Shown: positions 34,871-47,162, numbered from the stretch's first letter. The stretch is 64,000 bases of DNA from Acanthosepion esculentum (GCA_964036315.1 OZ038496.1:21276685-21340684); one strand, 5' to 3'. Numbers and translations: made by a program. The notes: generated by a model from the sequence alone, not told the origin.

Positions 34871-35735
34871 ATAGGATATCAATCTACAGCCAATCACAAT
34901 ACTTTGTTTCACATTAATTCTTCTATTGCAAGATTGAAACTAAATTACTTTCATCTCATTATGTAATTGTTATTCTATTTTAGAAAAAAATGTAAACAAC
35001 GGTATCAGGATAGGTGATTTATTATCAGACAAGCTCTTTCATATCTATTGTGTGCTTTTCACAAAATGGCAGGCATGAATTAAAAAGCAGAAAAGCTGAT
35101 GTTGTCTTTTTATTTTTCACAATGAATAATCCTTTCTGTTAATCTCTTTGTTCTTTGTCAGGAGATGTGAAGGGAGATAACTTATACTTTCCTGCAGTTC
35201 TAATGACAAATGTCATCATTTCTGCTTTCAGTTGTTTTGTTCAACTTACTTGAATAAAGCCTGTATAATGACATTTCATTCTGATATGAATAACCACAGA
35301 TTTGTGTGCGAACACATAGATATGAAACAATCTCCTGACAGATGAAAGGTTTTTCTCTTCAATTACTTAGATGAATGACATACATTTCTTTGTCTTGTCA
35401 GAACTCCCTTACCCCGTGTTATACTGATTTCTGTCAACATTAGTTTAGATGGTGACGGTACTTTTAATACTGCTTCTGTAATTTGTAGAAAAATAATTGC
35501 ATCTTGTGTTTTGTTTGAAATTATGAGGAGAAAGATTTGTCATTATTCCATATATTATTGAGACATATTCTCATCTAATGTGTTGGAAGATGCTCAATAA
35601 CTCAGAAGTGTTCTTAGGAAGCAGGTGATAAATAAACCAAAAGTATTTTGGGAATGAGGTAAAGGATTTTATTTGAGGAAAGCTGGAGAATGGTCCAGCC
35701 AAACTATTGTGGTCAAAACAGAAACAAAGATGAAA
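34871..35735. other. unique spacer, no gene seen
   Basis: No repeats, RNA genes or convincing exons recognised. Confidence 0.4.
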
Positions 35736-36715
35736 ATACTAATTTGCAGAGGTACCCCAGGGCACTATCTTTGGACCTATATTGTTTCTTATCTTCAACA
35801 ATGACCTTCCTGATGTCATCAGTTCCCAACTACATATTTATATGCAGATGATACATCTATTTACTTCTGTCTTAATAGCAAATGTGATAGGTTTGACATA
35901 GTAAAATTGGCAGCTGCTCTCGAAAATGACCTCCAATCAGTTGTTAACTGGTGCAAGGAATGGCTTGCAAAGTGTAACACCTCTAAAATGAAACTGCTAT
36001 CATTTAATTACCATAGAGATCTTTTTTTGCTTTCTATACTAATCTGTAGGAGAGCAGCATTGCATCTTCTAGGTCTCACATTTTTCACTGACATGAAATG
36101 GAAAGATTATATTGAATCAATTGCTAGGTCTGTTGCTAGGAAAGTTGGATCACTGTGTTCTAAACAATATTTTTCACCAGAATCTATCTTACACATTTAT
36201 AAATCTACCATTCTTCCATACATTGAATATTGCTGCCATATCTGGTCTGGTGCTCCTAATATATATCTTGAGATTCTCAACAAAATCCAACAGAGGGTCT
36301 GTAATATAACCGATCCTGACCTGACATCTTGACATCAGTTCGTTTCTCACTTCCTTGACATGGTGTCCCTTTGTCTTTTCTATAAATATTTTCATATTAA
36401 TTGTTATAATGAGCTGTTCTCCATGATACCACAACCATATGAATTTAAGCATACTGCTAGACTGGCCATTAGGTTTCATCATTTTATTGTTGAATTAGCT
36501 AGATATAAATGTAAATTCCAGTTTCTTGCTTTCTTGCCACTTACAATTTTAAAATATTTAAATGCAGTGTCAGTCAGACATCTTCTGTCTTCCTGAATCA
36601 TGTTCTTTTATTGTCCTTTCTCCTCACGAAAGTTTTCTCATTCTTTTTATTCCCAGTAACCCCTTGCATTTTAATGGCATTATCGCTTTGCTTGAGGTAA
36701 AATGATGAAAAAAAT
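35736..36715 (+). mobile_element. jockey/CR1-like LINE, reverse-transcriptase fragment
   Basis: The best preserved LINE here. In order: VPQGTIFGPILFLIF (35752-35797), the catalytic YADDTSIY motif (35841-35864, one frame off from the first block), then a 141-codon open frame (35907-36332) with NDLQSVVNWCKEWL, LGLTFFTDMKW and LPYIEYCCHIWSGAP. A stop at 36330-36332 interrupts before the last block (36360-36596), which ends with HLLSS and a stop, followed by a 3' UTR. At least one frameshift and one stop make it a pseudogene. Missing: endonuclease and the first RT motifs. Confidence 0.85.
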
Positions 36716-36779
36716 GTTTCACTGATTCAAGGTATACTTATAATTACACCTTATTTGCATTTGTTCTTCGTTTTACAAC

Positions 36780-36935
36780 ACTTTAACCCTTATTTACAAT
36801 TGGTCTAATGTCCTCATCTCTGTTGTTATTTCCTGACCATTCCAGCCATTGTGCTCTTCAGCCTTCTTCAGGTGTCTATCAATCCAAGTAACCATCAGGA
36901 AATTTTGAACTGAACCCTTTATTTAATCTACAGGC
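36780..36935 (-). mobile_element. SINE family A, 3' half
   Basis: Inverted 3' domain with CCTCATCTCTGTTGTTATTT, then CAGCCTTCTTCAGGTGTC and TGAACTGAACCCTTTATTTA. The tRNA head is missing. Confidence 0.75.
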
Positions 36936-37394
36936 AGTGACATGCAGAGGTTTGATGTCTGGTGATGCCTAAGGCCAACTCCTAGATTGTATGCCTCTAA
37001 GACTCAAGTAAGGGGACCTATAGTGCCTAGTACTGAGAAACATGAAATAAACACTTTATTCAAATTAAATATAAACTAAATTTTTATTTCACTCTTTGAT
37101 TGGATGCCCTTCCAATATGGATACCTGAAGCCATCACACCTTGTGCTCCACCTTCTATACATTGCTATCTCCATGGAGAAATTGTACCAGGAATTGGCGT
37201 TGTTTGGAAGACCTGAAATGAACATCCCGAAAATTAAGTCATTTTTTGTTCATAGAGAGTTATATGAGAAATTGGAAGATACTGAACAAAAATATTTGGT
37301 TTAATGTTTTCTTGTTTCATGCAGATACTCTTGGAAAAGGCATGAACTTAATTTTTCATGTACTCACTTCCAATGTCATTTTGTCTTTCTGTTA

Positions 37395-37800
37395 TAGGTA
37401 TACTACACAGGCCAAGAATGTTTGCTTTCCCAGGTTTGAATCACACCATGCCTGAGAACCATAACACAGTTTTACCCAAGCTTTGTGACTGAAATTGAAT
37501 AGATGAAACTATTTGGGAGCTATCAATTGTTGTGCGGACACAAAGTCACAAGTCATCGTAACCGAGGGTTTGGGCATATTGGCCTTGTTCAGATTGTTGA
37601 TCACACCAGATAGTGCTTTCTCTCTCTCTCTCTCATAAACTGTAACTAAGGTCTGCTCATCATAGTTGCAGGATAAACCACAGGTGAGCTCTGTGGGTGT
37701 TGAACAAACACAAATATGCTTGAGCAGGCATCTGCAACCAAGATTGGCTAGCTTCCCTAATAGAAATGCATACTCATATATGAGCAGCCATTATTATTAT
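37395..37800 (+). mobile_element. long tRNA-type SINE (family B)
   Basis: Begins with the B-box-like CAGGTTTGAATCACACC, then CCAAGCTTTGTGACTGAAAT, GTCACAAGTCATCGTAACCG, TAACTAAGGTCTGCTCATC and GTGTTGAACAAACACAAATA, ending at an ATT repeat. The A box part of the head is lost or decayed. A (CT)n run sits in the middle at 37619-37636. Confidence 0.75.
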
Positions 37801-38540
37801 TATTAATATTACTACACTAAAGTGAGTAAGAGTGATGTTGTGAAAGTCTCTTTTATCAATTCATATTCAGTGGAACTGATGCTATCATATTATGATTTAT
37901 AAGTAAAATAACAGATAGATGTACACACAAGGTGTATGCATGTTATATTTGCTGAAATAATCAATATTTTTATAACTCTTTAAAGTTAGTTGAAATCATA
38001 AATCAGTCTTTATTACTTCTAAATTGTATGCTATCAAAGCCTGAAGTCAGTAGTGTAAAAACTGTATACTTATGCTGTCATCAGAATCAATAGCAGCTTA
38101 CCACTGCAGATAAGCAATGTGACCATTTACTATTCAAGATAAAAGCTAAGCATTTATTATATCATTAGAGTCATTCATGAGTTGTGATAGCGTATAAAAC
38201 AGAGCAGCAGGAAAGAGCAGAGGATTTATAAAAGCCCAATAAGAAGAAAGATATTCTCTTTCTTTATGAATATGTCACTGGATCATGCCAATAAACTGTT
38301 TACTTGTCCATTCAGACAAAGAGAAAAGTTTGTAGAATAAGGTTTCGTTTATATAAACTGGTCTCAACTCGGCATGAACAGAAAAGCAGTGGTTCATCAT
38401 CAATTCTATGGTTTTGTTTTTTTCTTGTCTATGGAGCTTAAGCAAGTTCTTTCTTCCAATTTAGTTAGGAAAAAGCAGACACTATTCAAAACTCTGCTTG
38501 AATAAGTATGGAAACTGCTAGGTTTTATCTTCCAATTATT
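37801..38540. other. unique spacer, no gene seen
   Basis: AT-rich, without recognised repeats except an (ATT)n run at 37787-37803. Confidence 0.4.
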
Positions 38541-38544
38541 TATA

Positions 38545-40130
38545 TAGAGTGGATGGAAACAAATATTCAGACACATACAAATTTTTAATTTATTGTATTT
38601 CCAACTAATGAATAAACATACTTTTCACATAATTAACTGTACACAGATGCATAATAACTAAATATGCATAGAAAACAGAAAAAGTTTGATTAAATAGAAA
38701 TAAATCCCATTTATCCATTTTAATGGGTGAAAAAAGTATTAGTACAATACAAAAAAGAATATATATTCTTCGTTTAATACTTTACAGAATAGCCATTATT
38801 TCATTCTACAACAACCAACATCTTCTTGTAGTTCTCAATTAATGATTTGCAAATTTTAGTTGGTATTTTGTTCCATTCTTCTTCACATATGGTTTTCAGG
38901 TCGGAGATGTTTATTGGAGCTCGTGATTGGATTTGAATTTTTAAATAACGCTACAGTTTCTCAATTGGGTTTAAATCTGGGGACTGGTTTGGCCATTTCA
39001 GGACATTTACATTATTTTCAGCAAGCTAGTTTTTCATAGATTTTGTAGTGTGCTTAGGATCATTATCTTGTTGGAAGATTAAATTAAATTTGCTTCCAAA
39101 ATATTTTGATATGCTGTGGCATTCATTCTGCCATCTATTACTGATATGTTGCCAGTACCTTTTGCAGAGAAACATCCCCAAACCATCATGCTGCCACCAC
39201 CAAATTTCACTGTTAGGAACTGTGTTCTTTTGTTTGAAGGCATCACCATCTTTCCTCCATACATGATTTCTAAAATTATGTCCAAACACCTCAATTTTGG
39301 TTTCGTCTGTCCGTAATGCTCTTTCGTAATATGATTTTTCCTTATCGTTACGTTCATGAACAAATTTCCACTTGGCATCTCTGTATCTTTTCAATAGCAG
39401 TGGAATTTTTCCAAAGGGAACATGACTTTAGATTGTTCCTACAAATTTTATTGCCTATTGTCCATTTAGTGACACAGGTTCCTGATGAAAGCTAATCATC
39501 CTGCAACTCTTGATGAATAACCATTGGATTTTGTTTAATTTGACGCATTAATTTCCTTGAAGATCTTGAAGAAATCTTCCGTGGATTACTTGTTCTTCAT
39601 TGGTTTTCAACAGTTTTGAGTTTTTTTATACCTTGCAATGAATGAACTAATGGTAGTAAATAGAAAATTCAGGTTGTCTGAGATTTTCCTGTAACTTTTA
39701 CCTTCTTTCCAGAGCTTAACAATCAGTTCTTTTTGCGAATTTGTCAATTCTTTACCTCTTGCCATGATGATAAACTTCTTGCATGAATTTCAATTACAGA
39801 ATGTCCTGTTTATATTTTTTAGGCTAAAAATAACTATTGTTAACATTATTGGAACATTCTAGAATATTCCACTTGATAATCTAGAGCATTAAAGCAATTT
39901 AAAAGTTTTAAAAATCCGAAATTTATATTGTACAAATACTTTTTTCACCCATTAAAATGGATGAATGGGATTTATTTCTATTACATCAATTTTTTTCTGT
40001 TTTCTATGCATATTCAGTTATTATGCATCTGTATATAGTTAATTATATAAAAAGTATGTTTATTTATTAGTTGGAAATACAATAAATTAAAAATTTTTAT
40101 GTGTACAAATATTTGTTTCCTCCCACTGTG
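38545..40130 (-). mobile_element. complete but decayed Tc1-like transposon
   Basis: Terminal inverted repeats of about 210 bp (38545-38757 and 39928-40130) share GGAAACAAATATT at the tips and CCATTTTAATGGGTGAAAAA at their inner ends, an arrangement with related motifs at both edges of each repeat. TA stands on both sides (38543-38544, 40131-40132). Total length 1586 bp is typical for Tc1. The transposase is on the minus strand and broken. Confidence 0.92.
38801..39765 (-). pseudogene. Tc1-like (DD34E) transposase pseudogene
   Basis: The minus-strand reading starts at MARGKELTNSQKELIV (from 39765) with a helix-turn-helix KSYRKISDNL. It continues with KFVHERNDKEKSYY, TDETKIEVFG (first catalytic D), KFGGGSMMVWGCFSAKGTG, FQQDNDPKHTTKS (second D) and QSPDLNPIE (third residue, E), ending at 38803. 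The pieces lie in different frames with several stops in the DNA-binding half, and two overlapping frames cover 39026-39394. All three catalytic residues can still be read. Confidence 0.88.
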
Positions 40131-40141
40131 TATATATCTAG

Positions 40142-40177
<36 letters not shown>

Positions 40178-40179
40178 AG

Positions 40180-40265
<86 letters not shown>

Positions 40266-40267
40266 AG

Positions 40268-40301
<34 letters not shown>

Positions 40302-40303
40302 AG

Positions 40304-40337
<34 letters not shown>

Positions 40338-40339
40338 AG

Positions 40340-40371
<32 letters not shown>

Positions 40372-40373
40372 AG

Positions 40374-40411
<38 letters not shown>

Positions 40412-40413
40412 AG

Positions 40414-40455
<42 letters not shown>
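40131..40455. repeat. (TA)n minisatellite with TCTAGC interruptions
   Basis: Long TA runs are broken by TCTAGC at least six times (near 40137, 40177, 40263, 40298, 40336, 40368 and 40408). It starts exactly at the TA bordering the Tc1 element. Confidence 0.95.
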
Positions 40456-40461
<6 letters not shown>

Positions 40462-40954
40462 AGACAGCAGACACATTGGGTCAATTAATTTTATTGATCA
40501 ACGTTTCCAAATAGTGAATAATCCTTCTCAGATGAGGAAATTTCATCAGAAGTTATCAAAAGTTCATTTTGGAAGAAATATGTTCCAAGCATTGAAGAAA
40601 GTTGAAATTCATCTGATAGACTTTGTTGATTAAATTTAACAAAACCTATTTGTATGAATTTTTACTGCATAAATACTCCTTGTGTGTGTGTAATATGACC
40701 GTCATATTTCTTATCTGTAATATTTTACTGATATATGCGTGTGTGAAGAAATACTCCTTTCCCAAACCAACATACATGATTATGAAAATGTTTAAAAAGT
40801 TAAAGAAAATGCAATTAAATCAAAACCTTCCATCATTTAAAACAAATACATAATTTATCAAATTAAAATAAAATAATTTATAATAATTACATTAATAAAT
40901 AAAAAAGTAACTAAATATATATAAACAAATAACAAAATAAAAAAAATCAACATT

Positions 40955-41150
40955 TACTCAGTTTCATTTATTAGACATTAAATTACATCACTTAGCAGCA
41001 TCCATAGTTTACCTTGACTTTTACAGTTGGGCTGAAAAATATTTTTACTTCTATTTATAAATTAAATACTTATTGCAAAACAAAATCCTTACATTTGCCT
41101 TGATAAAGTCCATCGGATGATAAAATGAAAAATGTTTTCCTTTTGTCTTC
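40955..41150 (-). repeat. repeat R, single copy
   Basis: Shares TTATTAGACATTAAATTACA, CATCCATAGTTTACC, AAAATCCTTACATTTGCCTT and GATAAAGTCCATCGGATGA with the other copies. A (CATA)n(CA)n(TA)n tract follows at 41152-41200. Confidence 0.7.
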
Positions 41151-41199
41151 ACATACATACATACATGCAAACACACACACACACACACACATATATATA

Positions 41200-42420
41200 T
41201 TTATAAAAGTTTGATTAAAGCACAACAAAAATTATTTAAAGAGCTTTTTTTCTATATTTTAAACCATTTTTCCTAGTTTCCTCTGTGTACGTATATATAT
41301 ATATATATATATGATTCAGTGTGTATGTCAGTTTTACTATCTTATCAGTGGCATTTATTTATAACTGCTATATATAAGTAAAAATGTAACTCAGTATCAT
41401 ATTAACCAGAGGTTTATAACACAGTCTAAGCACGCACACAAGACCATCATTACAAGATAATATTGGAGAGAAACCAAGAATATGGCCTACTTAGAGAAAG
41501 TTGAAATGGTAAAAGAGCTGATATCTGCTTAGATACCTTCTATCCTTGCTGTCTTGAGGCTGGCACCTGATTCTGATAAGATAAATGGAATATATCTGAC
41601 AGAAAATCTCTAGCTTTAAGCAAATACCAATCAAGACCCTAATCACTCAAGATCCTTTGCCATTTATCTCCCATGCCTCTGCTAACTTTTAAATAACAAA
41701 TAGTAAAATTTACTAAACTCAATTTTAGCTAACCTGACTATCAAAGAAATTTTGTTTCTTAAAATCACTGTAACGAGAGGAGTGTTTGAAATCTGTCTTT
41801 TTCATATATGTCTCATCAGACTTGGTGCAGTATTATTCTAGAATGGAATTTGCATTCTGTATCACACCAGACCTACTAGGGAAGTCATGTGTGGAGCTAA
41901 CTTTTGATTACTCCTGGTATCCAAATGCAAAATCACATGACTTCACGTGTTTAGCTAGCATGGGAAAGAACTGCAACACATGCTGTTATATAAGCAACCA
42001 CTCCAGAAAGGAGTTGGGTAGTCTCTCAGATAGCAGAGACAAAAATGTAAGGTCCATGTCCAGATAAAAACACCATACAGTTGCACCATACCAACAGTAA
42101 GTAAAGTATTGGCATGAAATTAAATGTAATGTTAAATATAAAAGATTCAAGTCTCATGTTAGTCATTAGTCCACTTGTGTCATCATTGGCTGACACAACG
42201 GTTTCATTAGAAACTAATTTAGATTATATCTTATTTAAAAAAGAAAAGAAAAAAAAGTCCTGTCTTTTATTTTGTTTTATCTTGAAAATTACCAAATATA
42301 TAAAACTAATTCTTCTAGTTTCTAATTTTGAAAATGAAAGTTTCTGTCATTATCTCCTTTGAATGATTAAGTTGAAATACAAATGATGAAAATCAGAAAT
42401 ATTTACTTAATTCTTCTTCT
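41200..42420. other. spacer with promoter-like island
   Basis: 41890-42070 is less AT-rich and has TTCACGTG (E-box type), a TTATATAAG TATA-like word at 41983-41991 and a short inverted CTCC-GGAG pair after it. It could be an LTR promoter or chance; I find no matching ends. The 93-codon ORF at 41786-42067 shows no family features. Confidence 0.3.
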
Positions 42421-42424
42421 AGTA

Positions 42425-43035
42425 CTATAGTCTTTTATGTGCCATATCCCCTTCAGAACGTGCGCGATCATGACTTGCCACAGCTTTGTAGTTCTTAGTA
42501 ATATTTTCTTTTTACTATCCTCCCATTCTCTGTTCTGCCATCTGTTTACACAAGCTTATTAAGTAGGTTACCTCTATCCCTCTTGTCTTCTTCTTCAATA
42601 TGCCGTGTCCCTTCAAGACGTGGGTGATCATGGCCCTCCACAATTTCCTATCCTTTGTATCTCTTAGTAAGTTTTGTCTTTTCACCATCACTCCCATTCC
42701 CTGTTCTGTCATCCATTTACGTAAGCTTGTTAGATAGGTTACTTGCTGATCCCCTCTGTTGCTCTTGCCTTCTTCAGTATGCCGCATCTCTTCAGGATGT
42801 GTGTGATCATGGCCCTCCACAATTTCCTATCCTTTGTATCTCTTAGTAAGTTTTGTCTTTTCATCATCACTCCCATTCCCTGTTCTGTCATCCATTTATA
42901 CAAGCTTGTTAGGTAGGTTCTTGCTGTTTCCCTCTGTCTCTCTTGCCTTCAATATGCCCTCAGAGTGTCAAATTCTCCAATCCCCCTTTCTTCATTATAT
43001 GTCCTTAAACATTTCAACTGTCTCTTTCTTATTCT
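42425..43035 (-). mobile_element. RTE-like LINE with triplicated 3' terminal unit
   Basis: Three head-to-tail copies of the last about 170 bp occupy roughly 42430-42575, 42590-42765 and 42770-42950, followed by further upstream coding sequence to 43035. The minus strand keeps a 101-codon frame across two units with LLRDTKDRKLWRAMITHVLK. Copies two and three are nearly identical over long stretches, so the duplication is younger than the rest. Confidence 0.8.
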
Positions 43036-43036
43036 A

Positions 43037-43112
43037 AATATACTAAGCATAACTTAGTTTTGACACAACCACAAGTATAGGCCACCCAGTGAGGATTAAA
43101 ATTACTACTAAT
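43037..43112 (-). mobile_element. SINE family D fragment
   Basis: Matches one unit of the trimer at 28901: ACTAAGCATAACTTAG and CACCCAGTGAGGAT. Confidence 0.55.
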
Positions 43113-44065
43113 GATATACTAGTCCTGTTTTATGACAATTACAACAGAAAGTGTCCTATCATTATAAAAAAAAATAATATAATTGATTTTCAGAAAGAAA
43201 AAAATCAAACACTTTCAGAACTAAGGTTAAAACCTGACTCACATATATACAAAATCTGAGGATTTGTTTCTTGGACGAGATTGTAGATTGAGATGCAAAA
43301 AATAATTTTAGAATATATATTTCCGGACGTTTAAAAAAAAAGAAACCTGAAGCTTTATTATTATTATTATACTTTGTGCTTTTCAATGTTTTTCACTTGT
43401 TACACTTCTGAAAGCAAACTGTTGAGTTCCTGTGTCTCTTGTGTATCCAATATTAGTTTTGCTTTTTATACTCTACATCCCAATTGTTTTTCTCTTTTCC
43501 AACTTCCCAACAGGTGTCTGATTCTATTACATCATCCCTGGGCACTACACCTGTTTGTTCTTCCATCAAATCATTTCTCTTGAGAACTTTAACTTCCACC
43601 CACTTCCATGAAAAGAAACTTCATTTTCCCTTTTCCTGCTCCAGTGAGTTTACAGAAACTAGTTAAGATGTTTATTACGATTATCACAGCTGCTGCTGCT
43701 ACTTCTATGTTTGTTTTTTTCATTATTATATCATCATAAGAGTAACGATAATAACAATAATACACTTGTATCAGCAGGCTTTGTCAAATTTATTTTTTTC
43801 TTATAATGATTGTTTTTGAGGTTTCACCTTTTTATTTTTTTCTCTTAATCTTCTCAAATTTTTATAGACCTTTCATTTGCCTCAAAAACAAAAAACTGAT
43901 TTTGTTAACATTATTTTTGGTTTTTGATTATGGGACAATTCTGCAACATAAAATAACTTGTTTTTGTTAGCTACTCTTGAAACTCTCAAATCATTTCCTC
44001 ATTGACAAGGTTTAGGATTCCTTGATTAATTTTGTCATATGTGGGTTATCCCACTTGGCTCTACC
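43113..44065. other. spacer, no gene seen
   Basis: Unique sequence, T-rich on the plus strand after 43380. No exon or repeat recognised. Confidence 0.4.
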
Positions 44066-44072
44066 AAAAACG

Positions 44073-44103
44073 CCTGTAGGGGGCGCTCTTTAAGTCTATA
44101 AAA
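44073..44103 (+). promoter_or_regulatory. CTCF-like motif followed by a TATA box
   Basis: CCTGTAGGGGGCGCT (44073-44087) agrees with the animal CTCF core at 14 of 15 positions by my reading. TATAAAA follows at 44097-44103. This is the only GC-rich word cluster in several kilobases. No coding frame follows at the expected distance, so it may be a transposon or LTR promoter. Confidence 0.4.
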
Positions 44104-44714
44104 TGCAATCATATTCTCTCTCTTCCTCTTTTTAACTCTTGCTTCCAGATGTAGTCAAACATAGAATAAGAATGCTGTTGACGGGGAATGTTCACTTCCT
44201 TGGTCCTCTGTTAACTTTTGAACTCTCTCACACATCTATATACACGTTTATTTCATGCACATACAAACAAACACATTTTTATAGCTAGTTTTAATGTTTT
44301 TTCCTTTCATTACAATTGTGTACACATGCAGATACTTTTTTTAATACATGTATTAATTGTCATTTGTTATGAATTCATTGTTTTGTTGTCTTGTTTTTTA
44401 CCTGGACTCACATGAGTCTGCCAATATTGTTTCCAGGACAAATGTTTACTATAAAACATCCACACACTCATATCAATAGTGTAAAATCCCATTTAATTTT
44501 ACTCAAACATCATAGTAACCTGCAACATGTACAAAAAAACAAACTTGCTTTCCTACTTCTTTGATAAGCAACTTTTTATATAGTTTTAAAATAACAATAA
44601 CCTTAATTTTATTGTCTATCACATTGATTGCAGTCAGAACCATAGTGTCCTTTTCAATTCCATAATCCTTTTGCTGGTTGTGTTTCAACAGGGCTACATT
44701 CAGTTTTGAAATCA

Positions 44715-44940
44715 GAGTTTTTTTCTTCTCCTAGACTGGTTGCCAACCACAAACAGATAGCCCAGTTTGCTCTGATATTTAACCCATATCTGAGGGAAGA
44801 AAGGTAGAGTCATTCTTTTCCCAAGTGTATTTGTGCAAAAGTAAATGTAACTCAACCAGAAATTGAACTTGGTTCACCAGTTTCTCATTCTGAGCTATCA
44901 TTCATTACACCACCCACACATCCACTATGTTATTATAGAC
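44715..44940 (-). mobile_element. SINE family E, tRNA module and body without 5S part
   Basis: The minus strand has GGGTGGTGTAATGAATGATA, CCAAGTTCAATTTCTGG and AGATATGGGTTAAATAT, the tRNA-like module and body seen at 20640-20800. The 5S head is absent, either truncated or a simpler relative. Confidence 0.65.
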
Positions 44941-44944
44941 TTTT

Positions 44945-45320
44945 ACAAAAGAAACAAATGAATATTTTAACAGTATGCTAATTCTAAAAGACCTGATAAA
45001 ACCATGACAATACTTAGATTAAAAAGATATCTTCAGTGACTGAATTTATGATACATGCTTGAAGTGACCAACAATTTTTTTTTATCTCAAACTGTATAAA
45101 AAAAGATTTTTTTTGTCATTTACTGATGTGTCATAAATTTAGTCACTAAATATTTTTTTCCGTTAAGGTCATGTCATGATTTTATCATTTTTTAACAATT
45201 AGCATGCTCTTAAAATATCAATTTCCCCCTTTGTAAAAATCTATAATAAAATTGGGATTATTTTTGCTTTAAAATTAAGTATATGAAAAGCTGCTTATAT
45301 TTTTTTAATATCAAACTGTA
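44945..45320. other. AT-rich spacer, no gene seen
   Basis: No recognised features. Confidence 0.4.
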
Positions 45321-45327
45321 TACAGGA

Positions 45328-45425
45328 TGTGCAGGCAATGTGATGATATCAACACAGGAAATGGAATCAGCAGTCAGAGTTCAAGCCTGAATCCATTTCT
45401 TCTCTCCCTTGGGTGGCAACCGGTC
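45328..45425 (+). mobile_element. SINE family C fragment
   Basis: Carries a B-box-like AGAGTTCAAGCCTGAATCC and the GGGTGGCAACCGGTC body word shared with 33095-33405. Confidence 0.5.
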
Positions 45426-45872
45426 TCTTATGGGTCCTGATTTGGCATCTTAGCTTCAGTCCCTTTTCCTCTGCCATAATTTCGCTTCCCTGTGCCTTTT
45501 CTGTAAATACTTTCATGGCAATTATTCTGATGAGCTTTCCTCTTTGGTACCTCGACTTAAAACGTGCAGTACTAGATTGTCAGCAAGCTCTCATCATTTT
45601 ACAGTTAAAATGGCTAGATGTAACCATAAGTTCTATGCTAACAGTTTCTTCTCTTGCACTTTTTGCTTGTGGAACACTATTCCAGCCTCTTGCTTTACAG
45701 TTAACTTTGATCTTCAAAAATTTCAATGCAATATCGAGCATTATCTTTTGTTTTCTTAATTCCTGTTCTTTTATTGTTCTCTCTTCTTAATAATGTTTTT
45801 CTTGTTCTCGTATTCTTTCACACTCAGCAATTCCTTGCATCTGGCTTATTGCTTTGTTTGGGGGTGAAATGA
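45426..45872 (+). mobile_element. jockey/CR1-like LINE 3' end
   Basis: Starts near the GGGTCCTGATTTGGCATC block and keeps the reverse-transcriptase tail in one frame (45544-45759) with TRLSASSHHFTVKMARCNHK and FYANSFFSC. The 3' UTR ends GGGGGTGAAATGAG followed by an A run rather than (TA)n. A longer overlapping ORF (45413-45790) is out of the LINE frame. Confidence 0.75.
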
Positions 45873-45879
45873 GAAAAAA

Positions 45880-47080
45880 AAAGGGAAGGAAAACTCTGAA
45901 TTCCAAATTGTAAAGAAGGCAACAGGAAACCACTCCACTATTTTATCCAAGAAAACATAGCAATTTGCAGATAAAGAAAAAAACTCCATTGGGGGATATG
46001 ATCAGCTACATCAAATGTGTGGCATTTAATAATAATAATGGTAACTGTATAAAGGGTTGTTAAAATTATGAGTTTATTTGAATGCTACTTAGTATCAAAT
46101 ATGTGAGAAGACAACATTTTCTTCAAGTTCATTACTGCAAGGTCTATGATTTTGACAATTCTGCAGATGTGCATATAATCAATCAACTAATCCAAGTTAA
46201 AGTATGAATTACAAAGAACTTTTCATTGGTTTGTTTGGACTAAGGTCAGTCAACAAAAAACAATGAAAAGATGTTTTAATCTTGGCAATCAACGAATAAG
46301 CCAATACAAATAACTCATTTTTATATGGCAGAATTTCAACTTAGCATGAAACTGTTGTTATTGTTTCCATGGTGGTGTGCATATCTGGATTTGGTTTGTC
46401 TTGCTTTAAACCTTAGATGTGGTATTCTATCTTATTAGGATAGGAAAACTTATTTATAAGACCTCATCTTGCTAAATAGCAAGGACTGAATGAAAACATC
46501 TATGATGATGAATTGTGAACAGTTTAATTTAATCAATACTTGATATTTTTTAAAATGGTGTGCTACTTGGTATGTTAAATCCCATGAGGACAGAAAGTGT
46601 CATTCCAAAAGCCTTGAAGCTTCATCACATTCTATTTTCATATTTCCCACAAGACATCTGAAGCTGTTTATAAAGCTATCACGTAAATAGCAATTGACCT
46701 TTGAACAAAATTTAAAGAAAATATGTATTAGTAAAACATTTTAGTTGAATTATATTTGACTATGAGGAATACACAAATAGAAATTATTTTGGTAACTTAT
46801 TTGTACTTCTTTTGGGTACATTTAGGATTCTGTTTAATTTTTTTAATATAAATAAGAATTTATAATTTAATGAAATTAAAGATAAACTTGAAAGTAATAA
46901 AAAAACAAATAGCTCCAGTTTTTGGTTTATGAGGCTTATTACTATTAACTTAACAAAAATTATGTTATAGCTACATTTACAATGTAAAATTCACTTGAAT
47001 TCTGGGTTTGTAAATAATGCTGAATATAGAATTAGAAATGTCTAACTTAGAATTTTTCACTTGATTGCTAGTAGGCAAAC
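45880..47080. other. unique spacer, no gene seen
   Basis: No repeats or coding segments recognised. Confidence 0.4.
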
Positions 47081-47082
47081 TA

Positions 47083-47162
47083 TTAGGTTGGTGCAAAAAT
47101 AACGTTGTTTTCTCACATGAAGTTGAACGTCAAAAAACGACATTATTTTTGCACCAACCTAA
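47083..47162. mobile_element. 80-bp palindromic mariner MITE (MADE1-like)
   Basis: TTAGGTTGGTGCAAAAATAA and its inverted partner at the right end are nearly identical over more than 35 bp, so the whole 80 bp folds into one hairpin. TA flanks both ends (47081-47082, 47163-47164). The tip closely resembles that of human MADE1/Hsmar1, whose palindromic copies gave rise to the miR-548 family. Confidence 0.92.

Noticed and set aside
36940..37310. Possible hAT left end (CAGTGACATGCAGAGG) followed by a 66-codon ORF
   Set aside because: No inverted partner or 8-bp duplication was found, and the ORF shows no transposase motif.
40101..40373. Long ORFs reading as repeated Y-I residues, here and over all (TA)n tracts
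   Set aside because: These are translations of (TA)n; stops are absent by composition, so no protein is supported.
41786..42067. 93-codon ORF, and the interval as an LTR
   Set aside because: No protein family features. TATA-like and E-box words suggest a promoter, but no TG...CA ends with matching flanks could be found.
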